DNA of 25,407 nucleotides from S144-45 sp015494035 (GTDB lineage: Bacteria > Pseudomonadota > Gammaproteobacteria > Xanthomonadales > Marinicellaceae): NCBI GenBank assembly GCA_027057345.1, contig JALUIX010000092.1, forward strand, positions 1 through 25,407. Reading direction: 5' to 3'. Of the stretch, positions 15,781 through 23,818 are shown one piece after another; the stretch's first letter is position 1; each line of letters opens with the position of its first letter. Position numbers and translations under genes: made by a program. Below the pieces are notes generated by a model that was not told where the DNA came from, ran no database searches, and was given only the letters and a program-made list of their open reading frames with translations.

Positions 15781-16996
15781 CCAGTCGGGTTTTTCCCGCG
15801 AACAATTCCTGCGCGAATACTGGCAGAAAAAACCGCTGGTGCTGCGCCGCGCCGTGCGCCAGTCGGATCTGGCCTACCTGCCGGGTAAAAGGGATTTGCT
15901 GAAACTGGCCGAAAACGAGGCCGTGCAATCACGCATCGTGCTCACCGAAACCACGCCTGAAGGCACGCCTGGCTACCACGTGGAATACGGCCCCTTTGAG
16001 GCTGAAGACTGGCCCAACCTGCCCGAGACACCCTGGACCATTCTGGTGTCCGACGTGGAAAAATGGTTGCCCAGCCACCGCCGCCTGCTGGATTATTTCC
16101 CGTTTATTCGCCGCTGGCAGTTCGACGACCTGATGTTCAGCTATGCCAGCGAAGGTGGCAGCGTTGGCGCCCACACCGATCACTACGATGTTTTCCTGCT
16201 GCAGGTCAGCGGCCGCCGCCAGTGGCATTTCAACCAGCAACCCGACCCGGAGGCCACCTGGCTGCCGGACACCGAGCTGAAATTGCTGCAACGCTTTAAT
16301 CCCGACCACAGCGTTGTGCTGGAAGCCGGCGATTTGCTCTACCTGCCAGCCGAAGTGGCACACCATGGGTTAGCGCTAGATGACGAATGCGTCACCTGCT
16401 CAGTGGGCCTGCGCGCTCCGGCCGAAAGCGAATTGCTCAGCGGCTATTTTGAAGACCGCGCCGCCAGCCTCCCGGATGAAGCCCGATTCTCACCGCCGGT
16501 TGAACCGACCCAATTCACTCCGGCCGGCGAAATCACGCCCGCAGACGTGGCCCGGCTGCGCCAGACACTGGAGCAACACCTGAGCCTGGACGATGCCCGG
16601 CTGGCCAGCTGGTTTGGCCGTTTCATCACTGGTTACCGGAATCTATTTTATGAAATCCAGGCCAGTGAGCCTTCAGCAGGAGAGAGTTCAACAGAAACTG
16701 CCCCACAGCCTTTCTCGGCTGCATTAAATGGAGAAACCGCCCTGATTCCTGACCCGTTTGCCCGCCTTGCCTGGCGAAAACTGGCCGAAGAAGCGGGTGG
16801 GAAACCCGGCATTGACCCAGACACGGATGAGGCCGAGCTGTACGTCAACGGACAGGCCCACCGATGCAGCACAGCCCTGGCGACGGCACTGGCCGATCAG
16901 CAACGCCTTGGACCGGGCCAGATCACGGCCCTGACCGACAGCGACAGAGCCGTTCTCCGGCAACTGCTGGAAAGCGGCGAAATCCGGCCAAAATGA
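15758..16996 (+). CDS. roxA: ribosomal protein L16 arginine 3-hydroxylase (RoxA/YcfD, JmjC-type)
   Basis: A 2-oxoglutarate and Fe(II)-dependent oxygenase that hydroxylates an arginine of ribosomal protein L16. The cupin/JmjC core has GAHTDHYDVFLLQVSGRRQW with the iron ligands His139 and Asp141. The distal His is in VAHHGLAL (202/203). A winged-helix-like C-terminal region follows, as in YcfD; at 412 residues it is slightly longer than the E. coli protein. The start is a TTG (15758) inside the 3' end of purB; the reading frame has no earlier start after its last stop, and no strong ribosome binding site is visible. Translation probably depends on coupling to purB, whose stop lies 20 nt further on. 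Confidence 0.9.
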   Translation: MNKPDIFSQSGFSREQFLREYWQKKPLVLRRAVRQSDLAYLPGKRDLLKLAENEAVQSRIVLTETTPEGTPGYHVEYGPFEAEDWPNLPETPWTILVSDVEKWLPSHRRLLDYFPFIRRWQFDDLMFSYASEGGSVGAHTDHYDVFLLQVSGRRQWHFNQQPDPEATWLPDTELKLLQRFNPDHSVVLEAGDLLYLPAEVAHHGLALDDECVTCSVGLRAPAESELLSGYFEDRAASLPDEARFSPPVEPTQFTPAGEITPADVARLRQTLEQHLSLDDARLASWFGRFITGYRNLFYEIQASEPSAGESSTETAPQPFSAALNGETALIPDPFARLAWRKLAEEAGGKPGIDPDTDEAELYVNGQAHRCSTALATALADQQRLGPGQITALTDSDRAVLRQLLESGEIRPK

Positions 16997-17008
16997 AGCA
17001 AATTAAAC

Positions 17009-17036
17009 CAGACAGCCGCAACGATTCCGATATAAT
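17009..17036 (+). promoter_or_regulatory. candidate promoter of the sucAB-lpd operon
   Basis: A consensus TATAAT (17031-17036) is preceded by CAGACA (17009-17014) at 16 bp. It lies just after roxA and is the best promoter-like match before sucA. If used, the transcript would pass through both MITE-like elements before reaching sucA, giving a leader of about 475 nt. The -35 box is weak. Confidence 0.45.
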
Positions 17037-17141
17037 ACGCGGGACATTAAAACAACCGTTTGCCGGGCGATCACAGCCTCGGGAAGCTCTGATTGAATCT
17101 GGACGAAGCAGGTTATGCCGGAAATATTAGAGAACAAGGCG

Positions 17142-17151
17142 NNNNNNNNNN
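17142..17151. other. assembly gap (10 N)
   Basis: Ten undetermined bases immediately before a 44-bp hairpin (17152-17195). A fixed run of N usually marks a scaffold join of unknown length. The hairpin and the repeated nature of the element are the likely reason. Confidence 0.95.
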
Positions 17152-17195
17152 GTTGAAGTTCTTGCCAATAGCAGGCTATTGGCAAGGACTTCAAC
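17152..17195. repeat. long inverted repeat (21-bp arms) inside MITE-like copy 3
   Basis: The arms at 17152-17172 and 17175-17195 pair over 21 positions with a single T-G wobble and a 2-nt loop. The centre CAATAGC/GCTATTG is shared with the other two element copies, where the outer arms differ in sequence yet still pair. Confidence 0.9.
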
Positions 17196-17252
17196 GCAGT
17201 TATCGGACATTTCAGGTGTGAGAAGCGAGTTCATGATTCGATCAGAGCTTCC

Positions 17253-17421
17253 CTAAGGAGCCTCTGATTGAATCTGGCGCGAACAGATTGTTGTGAAAAA
17301 TTGTTCAGTTCAAGGCGCAAACCGCACGCAATAGCAAGGCTATTGTGAAGGTTTGCAACGCAGAAATGGACGATTTTACGCCGCAAGATGCCGTGTCACG
17401 ATTCAATCAGAGGTTCCCTAA
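17253..17421. mobile_element. MITE-like element, copy 2 (161 bp plus CTAA target duplication)
   Basis: The element is 17257-17417 with inverted ends GGAGCCTCTGATTGAATC and GATTCAATCAGAGGTTCC (17 of 18 paired). It is flanked by CTAA at 17253-17256 and 17418-17421. It is inverted relative to copy 1 and about 94% identical to it. The interior has nested stems GCAAACC/GGTTTGC (17317-17323, 17350-17356) and CAATAGC/GCTATTG (17329-17335, 17339-17345). It lies 97 nt before the sucA start codon. Confidence 0.85.
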
Positions 17422-17517
17422 GCAAACCACAGGGGAACCGGCCGCTGACGGCATCCATGCCCAGCCAGCCAGAGACAATATCATTAGGCATCCATTCACA
17501 ACCCAAAGGGAAAAACC

Positions 17518-20346
17518 GTGACCTCCTGGATCAAGAAACAGCAAGAAACCGCTCCATTTTTCGGCGCCAACTCCAGCTGGCTGGAATCCTGGTATGACGA
17601 CTACCTGGAAAACCCCGAGCAGGTTCCACCTGAACTGCGCAAACTGTTTGACGAAGTCACGGATCACACCGGCACCGACATTCGCCATCGGCCACTGATT
17701 GAACAATTCGAAACCGCCGCCCTGTTTCCACCCAGCCCGCCGTGCCAGCAAACGCCAGAGCAACAGGAAAAACAGGCCGCGGTGCTACGACTGGTCAACG
17801 CCTACCGCGTGCGTGGTCACCAAAAGGCGCAACTGGACCCCATCGGCTACAGCCACCGCCCGCCGGTGCCCGACCTTGACCCGGCCTTTCACAAACTCAC
17901 CGACGCCGACATGAACACGGTGTTCAACACCGGTTCCATGGTCGCGCCGGATCAGATGAAGCTGAAGGACATCATCGCCCTGCTGGAAAAGGTCTATTGC
18001 AACCACATTGGCGTGGAATACATGCACCTGACCGACACCCGTCAGCGGGAATGGCTGCAGCAACGCCTGGAAGGCCCGGCCGGCAAACTGCCCATCACTG
18101 ACGAACAGAAGCGGCGCCTGCTGGAAGAACTCACCAAGGCCGAAGGGCTGGAAAAATACCTGCACACCAAATACGTGGGGCAAAAACGCTTTTCGCTGGA
18201 AGGGCTGGATGCGCTGGTGCCGCAAATTCGTGAACTGGCCCGACACCTGGCCGAAAAAGGCGGCAAGGAACTGGTCATCGGCATGGCCCACCGCGGCCGC
18301 CTGAATGTGCTGGTCAACATCCTGGGCAAATCACCGCAGGAATTGTTTGAAGAATTCGAAGGCAAACACGACAACCTGGACGACTTCTATTCCGGCGACG
18401 TCAAATACCACATGGGCTTTTCCTCTGATATGCCCACGGCACATGGCAACATCCACCTGGCGCTGGCCTTTAATCCCTCGCACCTGGAAGCGGTTGATCC
18501 AGTGGTGGCCGGCTCCACCCGCGCGCGGCAAACCCGGCGCCACGACGAAAATCGCCGTCAGGTGGTGCCTTTGCTGATTCACGGCGATTCCGCCATCGAA
18601 GGTCAGGGCGTGGTGATGGAACTGCTCAACATGTCGCAGGAAGACGATTTCACCATCGGCGGTACCATACATATTGTCACCAATAACCAGATCGGTTTCA
18701 CCACACCGCACCCGCTGGACGAACACGCGCCGGTCTACTGCACCGAAGTGACCAAAACCGTGCAGGCACCCATTTTCCATGTCAACGCGGACGACCCCGA
18801 AGCCGTGGTTTTTGCCACCAACGTGGCGGCTGACTTCCGCAATGAATTCGGCAAGGACGTGGTCATCGACCTGGTGGGTTACCGGCGCCACGGTCACAAC
18901 GAAGCCGACGAACCGGCGGCCACCCAGCCACGCATGTACAAACTCATCAAGCAACACCCCACCGCTCGTGCCATTTATGCCGCAGAGCTGGAAACCGAAG
19001 GCGTAATCAAACCGGGAGAGGACAAAAAACTGGTGGCCGACTACCGCGACAAGCTCGACAAGGGCGAGCCGGTGGTGGAAGTCATCACGGAAAAATTTGA
19101 CGACTCCTTTGTAGTTGATTGGTCCCCTTACCGCAGCGGCGATCTGGATCAGCAGGTCAAAACCGCCATTGCTCCTGAGCGCGTTAAAGAACTGGGCACG
19201 GCCATTACCACCCTGCCGGAAGGTTTCAAACTACACCCGCGGGTGCGCAAGATCATGGATGACCGGGTCAAAATGGCCGCCGGAGAACTGCCCATGGACT
19301 GGGGTTTTGCTGAAACCATGGCTTATGCCAGCCTGTTAACAGACGGCTACCAGGTACGCCTGGACGGCCAGGATTCCCAACGCGGCACCTTTTTCCACCG
19401 TCACGCCGTTTTGCACGACGTGGAAACCGATGAAACCTACATGCCGCTGAAAAAACTCGAAGGCCCCAACAACCCGATCACCGTCATCGACTCGGTGCTG
19501 TCTGAAGAGGCGGTCATGGCCTACGAATATGGCTACGCCACCTCTGAACCCAACGCATTGGTCATCTGGGAGGCCCAGTTTGGCGACTTTGCCAACGGCG
19601 CCCAGGTGGTGGTTGACCAGTTCATCAGCTCTGGAGAAGCCAAATGGGGCCGCATGTCGGGCCTGACCCTGTTTCTGCCCCACGGTTACGAAGGCCAGGG
19701 CCCGGAACACTCCTCGGCGCGGCTGGAACGCTATTTGCAACTGTGCGCGGTACGTAACATGCAGGTATGCGTGCCCACCACGCCGGCCCAGATGTTTCAC
19801 CTGCTGCGTCGGCAAATGCTGCGCAACGTGCGCAAGCCGCTGGTGGTATTGACCCCCAAAAGCCTGCTGCGGCACAAGAAAGCCACTTCCGACCAGTCGC
19901 TGCTGAGCAACGGCCGGTTTCAGGAAATCATCCCCGACCGCCGCACGCAGCCGGAAAACGTCAAACGTATCGTGCTGTGTTCCGGCAAGGTCTATTACGA
20001 CCTGCTGGATGCCCTGGAAGAGAAACCACGCGATGACATCGCCGTCATCCGTATCGAACAGCTCTACCCGTTCCCCCGCCCGGTGCTGAAGGACATGCTG
20101 GCGCAATACAGCAACCTCAAGGATGTTGTCTGGTGTCAAGAAGAACCCATGAACCAGGGCGCGTGGTTCCAGATTCGTCATCACCTGCAACACTGCATAA
20201 ACGACCGCGTTCCTCTTTATTACGCCGGCCGTCCTGGCTCTCCTTCGCCGGCGGTGGGTTCATTCAAAGTTCACGTTCAACAACAAAAACAACTGGTCCA
20301 CGACGCCCTCGAAGGCGAACAAGGCACCAGTATCGATTCGGAGTAA
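17518..20346 (+). CDS. sucA: 2-oxoglutarate dehydrogenase E1 component
   Basis: The thiamine-diphosphate-dependent decarboxylase of the 2-oxoglutarate dehydrogenase complex of the TCA cycle, 942 residues, the normal size. It has the N-terminal E2-binding segment with SSWLESWYDDYLENP, the HRGRLNVLVNI region, FNPSHLEAVDPVV, the diphosphate-binding GDSAIEGQG...NNQIGFTT motif, GYRRHGHNEADEP, and in the transketolase-like C-terminal domain EAQFGDFANGAQVVVDQF and LPHGYEGQGPEHSSARLER. The start is GTG (17518) with AAGGGA about 6 nt upstream. sucB follows 5 nt after its stop. No succinate dehydrogenase genes precede it here; roxA and two mobile elements do. Confidence 0.97.
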   Translation: MTSWIKKQQETAPFFGANSSWLESWYDDYLENPEQVPPELRKLFDEVTDHTGTDIRHRPLIEQFETAALFPPSPPCQQTPEQQEKQAAVLRLVNAYRVRGHQKAQLDPIGYSHRPPVPDLDPAFHKLTDADMNTVFNTGSMVAPDQMKLKDIIALLEKVYCNHIGVEYMHLTDTRQREWLQQRLEGPAGKLPITDEQKRRLLEELTKAEGLEKYLHTKYVGQKRFSLEGLDALVPQIRELARHLAEKGGKELVIGMAHRGRLNVLVNILGKSPQELFEEFEGKHDNLDDFYSGDVKYHMGFSSDMPTAHGNIHLALAFNPSHLEAVDPVVAGSTRARQTRRHDENRRQVVPLLIHGDSAIEGQGVVMELLNMSQEDDFTIGGTIHIVTNNQIGFTTPHPLDEHAPVYCTEVTKTVQAPIFHVNADDPEAVVFATNVAADFRNEFGKDVVIDLVGYRRHGHNEADEPAATQPRMYKLIKQHPTARAIYAAELETEGVIKPGEDKKLVADYRDKLDKGEPVVEVITEKFDDSFVVDWSPYRSGDLDQQVKTAIAPERVKELGTAITTLPEGFKLHPRVRKIMDDRVKMAAGELPMDWGFAETMAYASLLTDGYQVRLDGQDSQRGTFFHRHAVLHDVETDETYMPLKKLEGPNNPITVIDSVLSEEAVMAYEYGYATSEPNALVIWEAQFGDFANGAQVVVDQFISSGEAKWGRMSGLTLFLPHGYEGQGPEHSSARLERYLQLCAVRNMQVCVPTTPAQMFHLLRRQMLRNVRKPLVVLTPKSLLRHKKATSDQSLLSNGRFQEIIPDRRTQPENVKRIVLCSGKVYYDLLDALEEKPRDDIAVIRIEQLYPFPRPVLKDMLAQYSNLKDVVWCQEEPMNQGAWFQIRHHLQHCINDRVPLYYAGRPGSPSPAVGSFKVHVQQQKQLVHDALEGEQGTSIDSE

Positions 20347-20351
20347 ATCCC

Positions 20352-21539
20352 ATGAGCATAGAAGTCAAAGTCCCCGTCCTGCCGGAATCCGTTTCCGACG
20401 CCACCGTCGCCACCTGGCACAAGAAACCCGGTGACTTTGTCCATCGGGACGAAAACCTGGTGGACCTGGAAACCGACAAAGTGGTGCTGGAAGTGCCCGC
20501 TCCGGCTGACGGCGTGCTGAAATCCATACTCAAGCCCGAAGGCGAAACGGTACTGGCCGAAGAAGTACTGGGCATCGTGGAAGAAGGCGAAGTGCCAGCG
20601 GCAGGCGACGCCGAAACACCGGCCAGCGAGGAACCGGCCAAAACCGATGCGCCCGCCCCGGCCAACGAAGAAAAACCGGCAGCCGCCACAGCACCGGTCA
20701 ACACCGATAAAGCCAGTCCGTCGGCCCGCAAACTGATGCAGGAAAACGCAGTGGATGCCAGCCAGGTAGCCGCCTCCGGCCGCGCCGGGCGCATCACCAA
20801 GCCCGATGTTTTGCGCGCCATGGGCAACGCCCCGGCCCTGCCCGCCGAAGAACGGGTCAAAATGAGCCGCCTGCGCAAGAAAATTGCCGATCGCATGGTG
20901 GAAGCCCAGCACACCGCCGCCATGCTCACCTCATTCAACGAGGTGGACCTGAAAGCGGTCATGGACATCCGCAAGAAGTACAAGGAACAATTCCAGGAAA
21001 AACACGGCGTAAAACTGGGCCTGATGAGCTTCTTTGTCAAGGCCGCCACGGAAGCCTTGCGCAAACACCCGGTGGTCAATGCGTCCGTGGAAGGCGACGA
21101 AATCGTCTATCACAATACCCAGAATATCTCCATTGCCGTGGCCACCGACCGTGGCCTGGTGGTGCCCGTGCTGCGTGACACCGCCAACATGAGCCTGGCC
21201 GATATTGAACACGCCATCCGCGAATACGCCATCAAGGCGCGCGAAGGCAAGCTGGCCATGGAAGACCTGCAAGGCGGCACTTTTACCATCACCAACGGCG
21301 GCACTTTTGGCTCACTGCTGTCCACCCCGATACTCAACGCGCCGCAAAGCGCCATTTTGGGCATGCACGCCATCAAGGAACGGCCAGTGGTCATCGACGG
21401 GCAAATCGTCGCCCGGCCCATGATGTACATTGCCCTGACCTACGACCACCGCATCATTGACGGCAAAGACGCCGTGCTGTTTCTGGTGGACGTCAAAAAC
21501 GCGCTGGAAGACCCGGCCCGCCTGCTGCTGAACCTGTAA
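20352..21539 (+). CDS. sucB: dihydrolipoyllysine succinyltransferase (E2 of 2-oxoglutarate dehydrogenase)
   Basis: Transfers the succinyl group to CoA and forms the core of the complex. It is 395 residues from the ATG at 20352, with GGAG 8 nt upstream and the typical start MSIEVKVPVLPESV; a longer upstream reading frame is an overlap with sucA. One lipoyl domain (1-77) has the lipoylated Lys43 in ETDKVVLEV. It is followed by an Ala/Pro/Glu linker, a peripheral subunit-binding domain (about 118-158, SPSARKLMQEN...GRITKPDVL) and the catalytic domain ending YDHRIIDGKDA with His366 and Asp370. Confidence 0.97.
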   Translation: MSIEVKVPVLPESVSDATVATWHKKPGDFVHRDENLVDLETDKVVLEVPAPADGVLKSILKPEGETVLAEEVLGIVEEGEVPAAGDAETPASEEPAKTDAPAPANEEKPAAATAPVNTDKASPSARKLMQENAVDASQVAASGRAGRITKPDVLRAMGNAPALPAEERVKMSRLRKKIADRMVEAQHTAAMLTSFNEVDLKAVMDIRKKYKEQFQEKHGVKLGLMSFFVKAATEALRKHPVVNASVEGDEIVYHNTQNISIAVATDRGLVVPVLRDTANMSLADIEHAIREYAIKAREGKLAMEDLQGGTFTITNGGTFGSLLSTPILNAPQSAILGMHAIKERPVVIDGQIVARPMMYIALTYDHRIIDGKDAVLFLVDVKNALEDPARLLLNL

Positions 21540-21550
21540 GGAGAAAAACC

Positions 21551-22972
21551 ATGAGCGAACAATTCGACGTGATCGTTATCGGCGGCGGCCCCGGTGGCTA
21601 CGTGGCCGCCATCCGCGCGGCCCAACTGGGCTTCAAAACCCTGTGCGTGGATAATTTTGTCGGCAAGGACGGCAAACCGGCGCTGGGTGGCACCTGCCTC
21701 AATGTGGGCTGCATTCCCTCCAAGGCGGTACTGGACTCCTCCAAGCATTTCTGGCAGATGCAACATTACGATGTGCACGGCATTACCTTTGACAACCCGC
21801 GCATCGACGTGCCCAAAATGATCGCCCGCAAGGACAAAATCGTCAAACAGCTCACCGGCGGCATCGCCCAGCTGTTCAAGGCCAACAAGGTCGCCGCGGC
21901 CCATGCCACCGGCACCCTGCTGGCCGGCAACCGGGTGCAACTGACCTCGGCCGATGGCAAACAGACCACCGTGGCCGGCCAGCACATTATTCTGGCCCCC
22001 GGCTCCTTACCCATTGCCATCCCCAATGTCACCATCGACAACGAATACATACTGGATAACGTGGGCGCGCTGAACCTGACTGAAACACCCAAACGGTTTG
22101 GAGTCATCGGTGCCGGCGTGATTGGCCTGGAACTGGGCAGCGTCTGGAAGCGACTGGGATCGGAAGTCATTATTTTTGAAGCCATGGACACCTTCCTGGG
22201 CGCTGCCGACCAGGGCATCGCCAAACTGGCCCAGCGGGAAATGAAAAAACAGGGCCTGGACATTCGCTTGTCCACCTTTGTGAAAAAAGCCGAAATCATC
22301 GACGGCCAGGTACATGTGACCGTGGAGCACAACGGCGAACAAACCACCGAAGTGTTCGACCGCCTGCTGGTGGCCGTGGGCCGCAAACCCAACACCGAAG
22401 GCCTTTTGGCACCGGATTGTGGCGTCAGCCTCACCGACCGCGGCCAGATCGAAGTGGACGAGAACTGCCGCACCACAGCACCCAACGTCTGGGCGGTGGG
22501 TGATGCGGTTCGTGGCCCCATGCTGGCGCACAAGGCCAGCGAGGAAGGCATCGCCGTGGCCGAGCGCATCGCTGGTCAGCAACCGCACCTGGACCTTAAC
22601 ACCGTGCCGTTTGTGATCTATACCGAACCGGAATTGGCCTGGGTGGGCAAAACCGAAGAGCAACTCAAGGCCGAAGGCGTGGAATACAAAAGCGGCAGTT
22701 TCCCCTTTGCCGCCAATGGCCGCGCATTGGCCATGAATGAACCTCAGGGCATGGTGAAAATGCTGGCCGATGCCAGCACCGATGAAATCCTCGGCGTGCA
22801 CATTTTCGGCCCCGGTGCCTCGGAACTGATTGCCGAGTGCGTGGTCAGCATGGAATTCAAAGGCTGCTCCGAAGACCTGGCGCGCATCATTCATGCCCAC
22901 CCCACCCTGGCAGAATCGGTGCACGAAGCCGCCCTCAACGTGGACAAACGCGCCATCCATCGCGCCAACTGA
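21551..22972 (+). CDS. lpdA: dihydrolipoyl dehydrogenase (E3)
   Basis: A flavoprotein that reoxidises lipoyl groups with NAD+. It is 473 residues. The FAD-binding GGGPGG is at 11-16, the redox disulfide is in GGTCLNVGCIPSK (Cys49, Cys54), the NAD domain has GAGVIGLELGS, the second FAD motif is NVWAVGDAV, and the C-terminal HAHPTLAESVHEA supplies the His-Glu pair. GGAG sits 8 nt before the ATG, and 11 nt separate it from sucB, so the three genes form one operon. Position implies it serves 2-oxoglutarate dehydrogenase; whether it also serves pyruvate dehydrogenase cannot be seen here. Confidence 0.97.
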   Translation: MSEQFDVIVIGGGPGGYVAAIRAAQLGFKTLCVDNFVGKDGKPALGGTCLNVGCIPSKAVLDSSKHFWQMQHYDVHGITFDNPRIDVPKMIARKDKIVKQLTGGIAQLFKANKVAAAHATGTLLAGNRVQLTSADGKQTTVAGQHIILAPGSLPIAIPNVTIDNEYILDNVGALNLTETPKRFGVIGAGVIGLELGSVWKRLGSEVIIFEAMDTFLGAADQGIAKLAQREMKKQGLDIRLSTFVKKAEIIDGQVHVTVEHNGEQTTEVFDRLLVAVGRKPNTEGLLAPDCGVSLTDRGQIEVDENCRTTAPNVWAVGDAVRGPMLAHKASEEGIAVAERIAGQQPHLDLNTVPFVIYTEPELAWVGKTEEQLKAEGVEYKSGSFPFAANGRALAMNEPQGMVKMLADASTDEILGVHIFGPGASELIAECVVSMEFKGCSEDLARIIHAHPTLAESVHEAALNVDKRAIHRAN

Positions 22973-23062
22973 GTCACTGACTGCGCCTCCTTTGCTGGAA
23001 AAGCGCAGGAAACAATCCGGTTCAGCTGCAGCTGCCTGACCGGCCACTTGTCAACACGAAAA

Positions 23063-23087
23063 CCTCGCCCTGGGCGGGGTTTTTTTT
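23063..23087 (+). terminator. intrinsic terminator of sucAB-lpd
   Basis: CCTCGCC (23063-23069) pairs with GGCGGGG (23073-23079), including one T-G pair, over a 3-nt loop and is followed by eight T. It lies about 90 nt after the lpdA stop. The next 160 nt (to about 23250) show no gene. Confidence 0.9.
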
Positions 23088-23250
23088 CGCCTGATTTTTT
23101 CGGAAACCGCTGAAAAAAACCGGAATTTAATCCATTCCGTCCCGTTGGTGTCCGCGTTTACTTTTCAGGTCATTACTCGGCCTAAACCCCGGTATTACCT
23201 CAAAAAACACGCTGTTTCTCACTGTTCTCCCCCTAATTCACCCCGCTTGA

Positions 23251-23279
23251 TTGCCCACAGCTTGTGGTTGTGATATACC
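23251..23279 (+). promoter_or_regulatory. candidate promoter of the small secreted-protein gene
   Basis: TTGCCC (23251-23256) and TATACC (23274-23279) are spaced 17 bp apart, about 70 nt before the ATG. Both boxes depart moderately from consensus. Confidence 0.5.
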
Positions 23280-23290
23280 CGATGTGCAAT

Positions 23291-23306
23291 CATACATCTA
23301 TGTATG
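23291..23306. promoter_or_regulatory. palindrome, possible operator
   Basis: CATACAT-CT-ATGTATG is a perfect 7-bp inverted repeat with a 2-bp centre. It lies about 12 bp downstream of the predicted -10 box, where a bound repressor would block transcription. The DUF6502-type helix-turn-helix protein encoded nearby is one candidate ligand, but this is speculative. Confidence 0.4.
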
Positions 23307-23349
23307 CAAGCATTTTGTCTTTCAAAATCAACCATTTAGAGGTAACACA

Positions 23350-23619
23350 ATGACCATTTCACGCACCACTCAATTTTTTGCCCTTGCCTTTGCCAGCCTG
23401 ATTGCTCTCACCCCGGCTTATGCCTGGAAAGGTGAATTCAGTCAAAACTGTCTGCAGCAAAAAATAGAAAATGACGGCTCGGGCAGTAAAGTTGAAAACA
23501 GCGGCTCGGGCAATAAAGTCGAAAACAGCGGCTCGGGCAATAAAGTCGAAAACAGCGGCTCGGACAATAAAATGTATTGCGAAAACTCTCTCCTTGAGCG
23601 GTTTTTTGGGATTTTCTAA
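23350..23619 (+). CDS. small secreted protein with nonapeptide repeats, function unknown
   Basis: 89 residues from the ATG at 23350 (GAGG 7 nt upstream). I do not recognise the family. A clear Sec signal peptide (MTISRTTQFFALAFASLIAL, then TPAYA, cleavage after Ala25) leaves a mature protein of about 64 residues. Four tandem nine-residue units of the form (V/I)EN(S/D)GSGNK are encoded by 27-bp repeats (23464-23571). One Cys lies just before the repeats (QNCLQQ) and one just after (MYCEN), so a disulfide could close the repeat block. The C-terminus is hydrophobic (LLERFFGIF). The Gly/Asn/Ser periodicity suggests a beta-roll or solenoid, but it lacks the Asp of RTX repeats. Monocistronic by position. 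Confidence 0.75.
   Translation: MTISRTTQFFALAFASLIALTPAYAWKGEFSQNCLQQKIENDGSGSKVENSGSGNKVENSGSGNKVENSGSDNKMYCENSLLERFFGIF
23464..23571. repeat. four tandem 27-bp repeats within the small secreted-protein gene
   Basis: The units begin at 23464, 23491, 23518 and 23545. Units 2-4 are nearly identical (one or two differences each); unit 1 is more diverged. High identity at synonymous positions suggests recent expansion, and the number of units could vary between strains. Confidence 0.92.
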
Positions 23620-23631
23620 CTCCGCTGTTTA

Positions 23632-23752
23632 ACTGGCATCTTAACTGGCATTGCCTGTCGGGATGCCGAGCCAGTGCAAGCGACCAGCACAGTGGTCACA
23701 AAGTGTCATTCGGTTTCAAACAATCGAACCGATGCGGTGGCCACTGCGCTGG
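23632..23752. other. structured intergenic stretch with nested inverted repeats
   Basis: Two structures lie in the gap between the secreted-protein gene and the DUF6502 gene. First, ACTGGCATC (23632-23640) can pair with GATGCC and GCCAGT (23662-23667, 23670-23675) around a 2-nt bulge; a second ACTGGCAT (23645-23652) could compete. Second, CCAGCACAGTGGTCA (23684-23698) pairs with TGGCCACTGCGCTGG (23738-23752) at 13 of 15 positions and encloses an inner stem TCGGTT/AACCGA (23710-23715, 23727-23732). No T-tract follows, so it is not a simple intrinsic terminator. It could be a small RNA, a 3' structure of the upstream mRNA, or a decayed repeat element. Confidence 0.5.
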
Positions 23753-23818
23753 ATTTCCATTCAGACACCGGTTTTGATTGCCGCATTGGCAAAATAAAGT
23801 CTCAACGCATGACTTGAC

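Larger units (their letters stand above)
17082..17252. mobile_element. MITE-like element, divergent copy 3 (contains assembly gap)
   Basis: The ends are GGAAGCTCTGATTGAATC (17082-17099) and an inverted partner (17235-17252) matching at 17 of 18 positions, close to the ends of copies 1 and 2. The interior is diverged but keeps the central CAATAGC/GCTATTG hairpin and the CAACGCAG segment. The right flank is CTAA, while the left flank is CTCG, so no intact target duplication remains. Ten N interrupt it, so its true length is unknown. Together with copy 2 it forms a tandem insertion. Confidence 0.75.

Noticed and set aside
23464..23571. RTX calcium-binding nonapeptides
   Set aside because: The period is nine, but the consensus GGxGxDxUx is not met: there is no Asp at the calcium position and the hydrophobic residue is shifted.
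23464..23571. CRISPR array
   Set aside because: The repeats are directly abutting without spacers and lie in frame within a signal-peptide-bearing gene.
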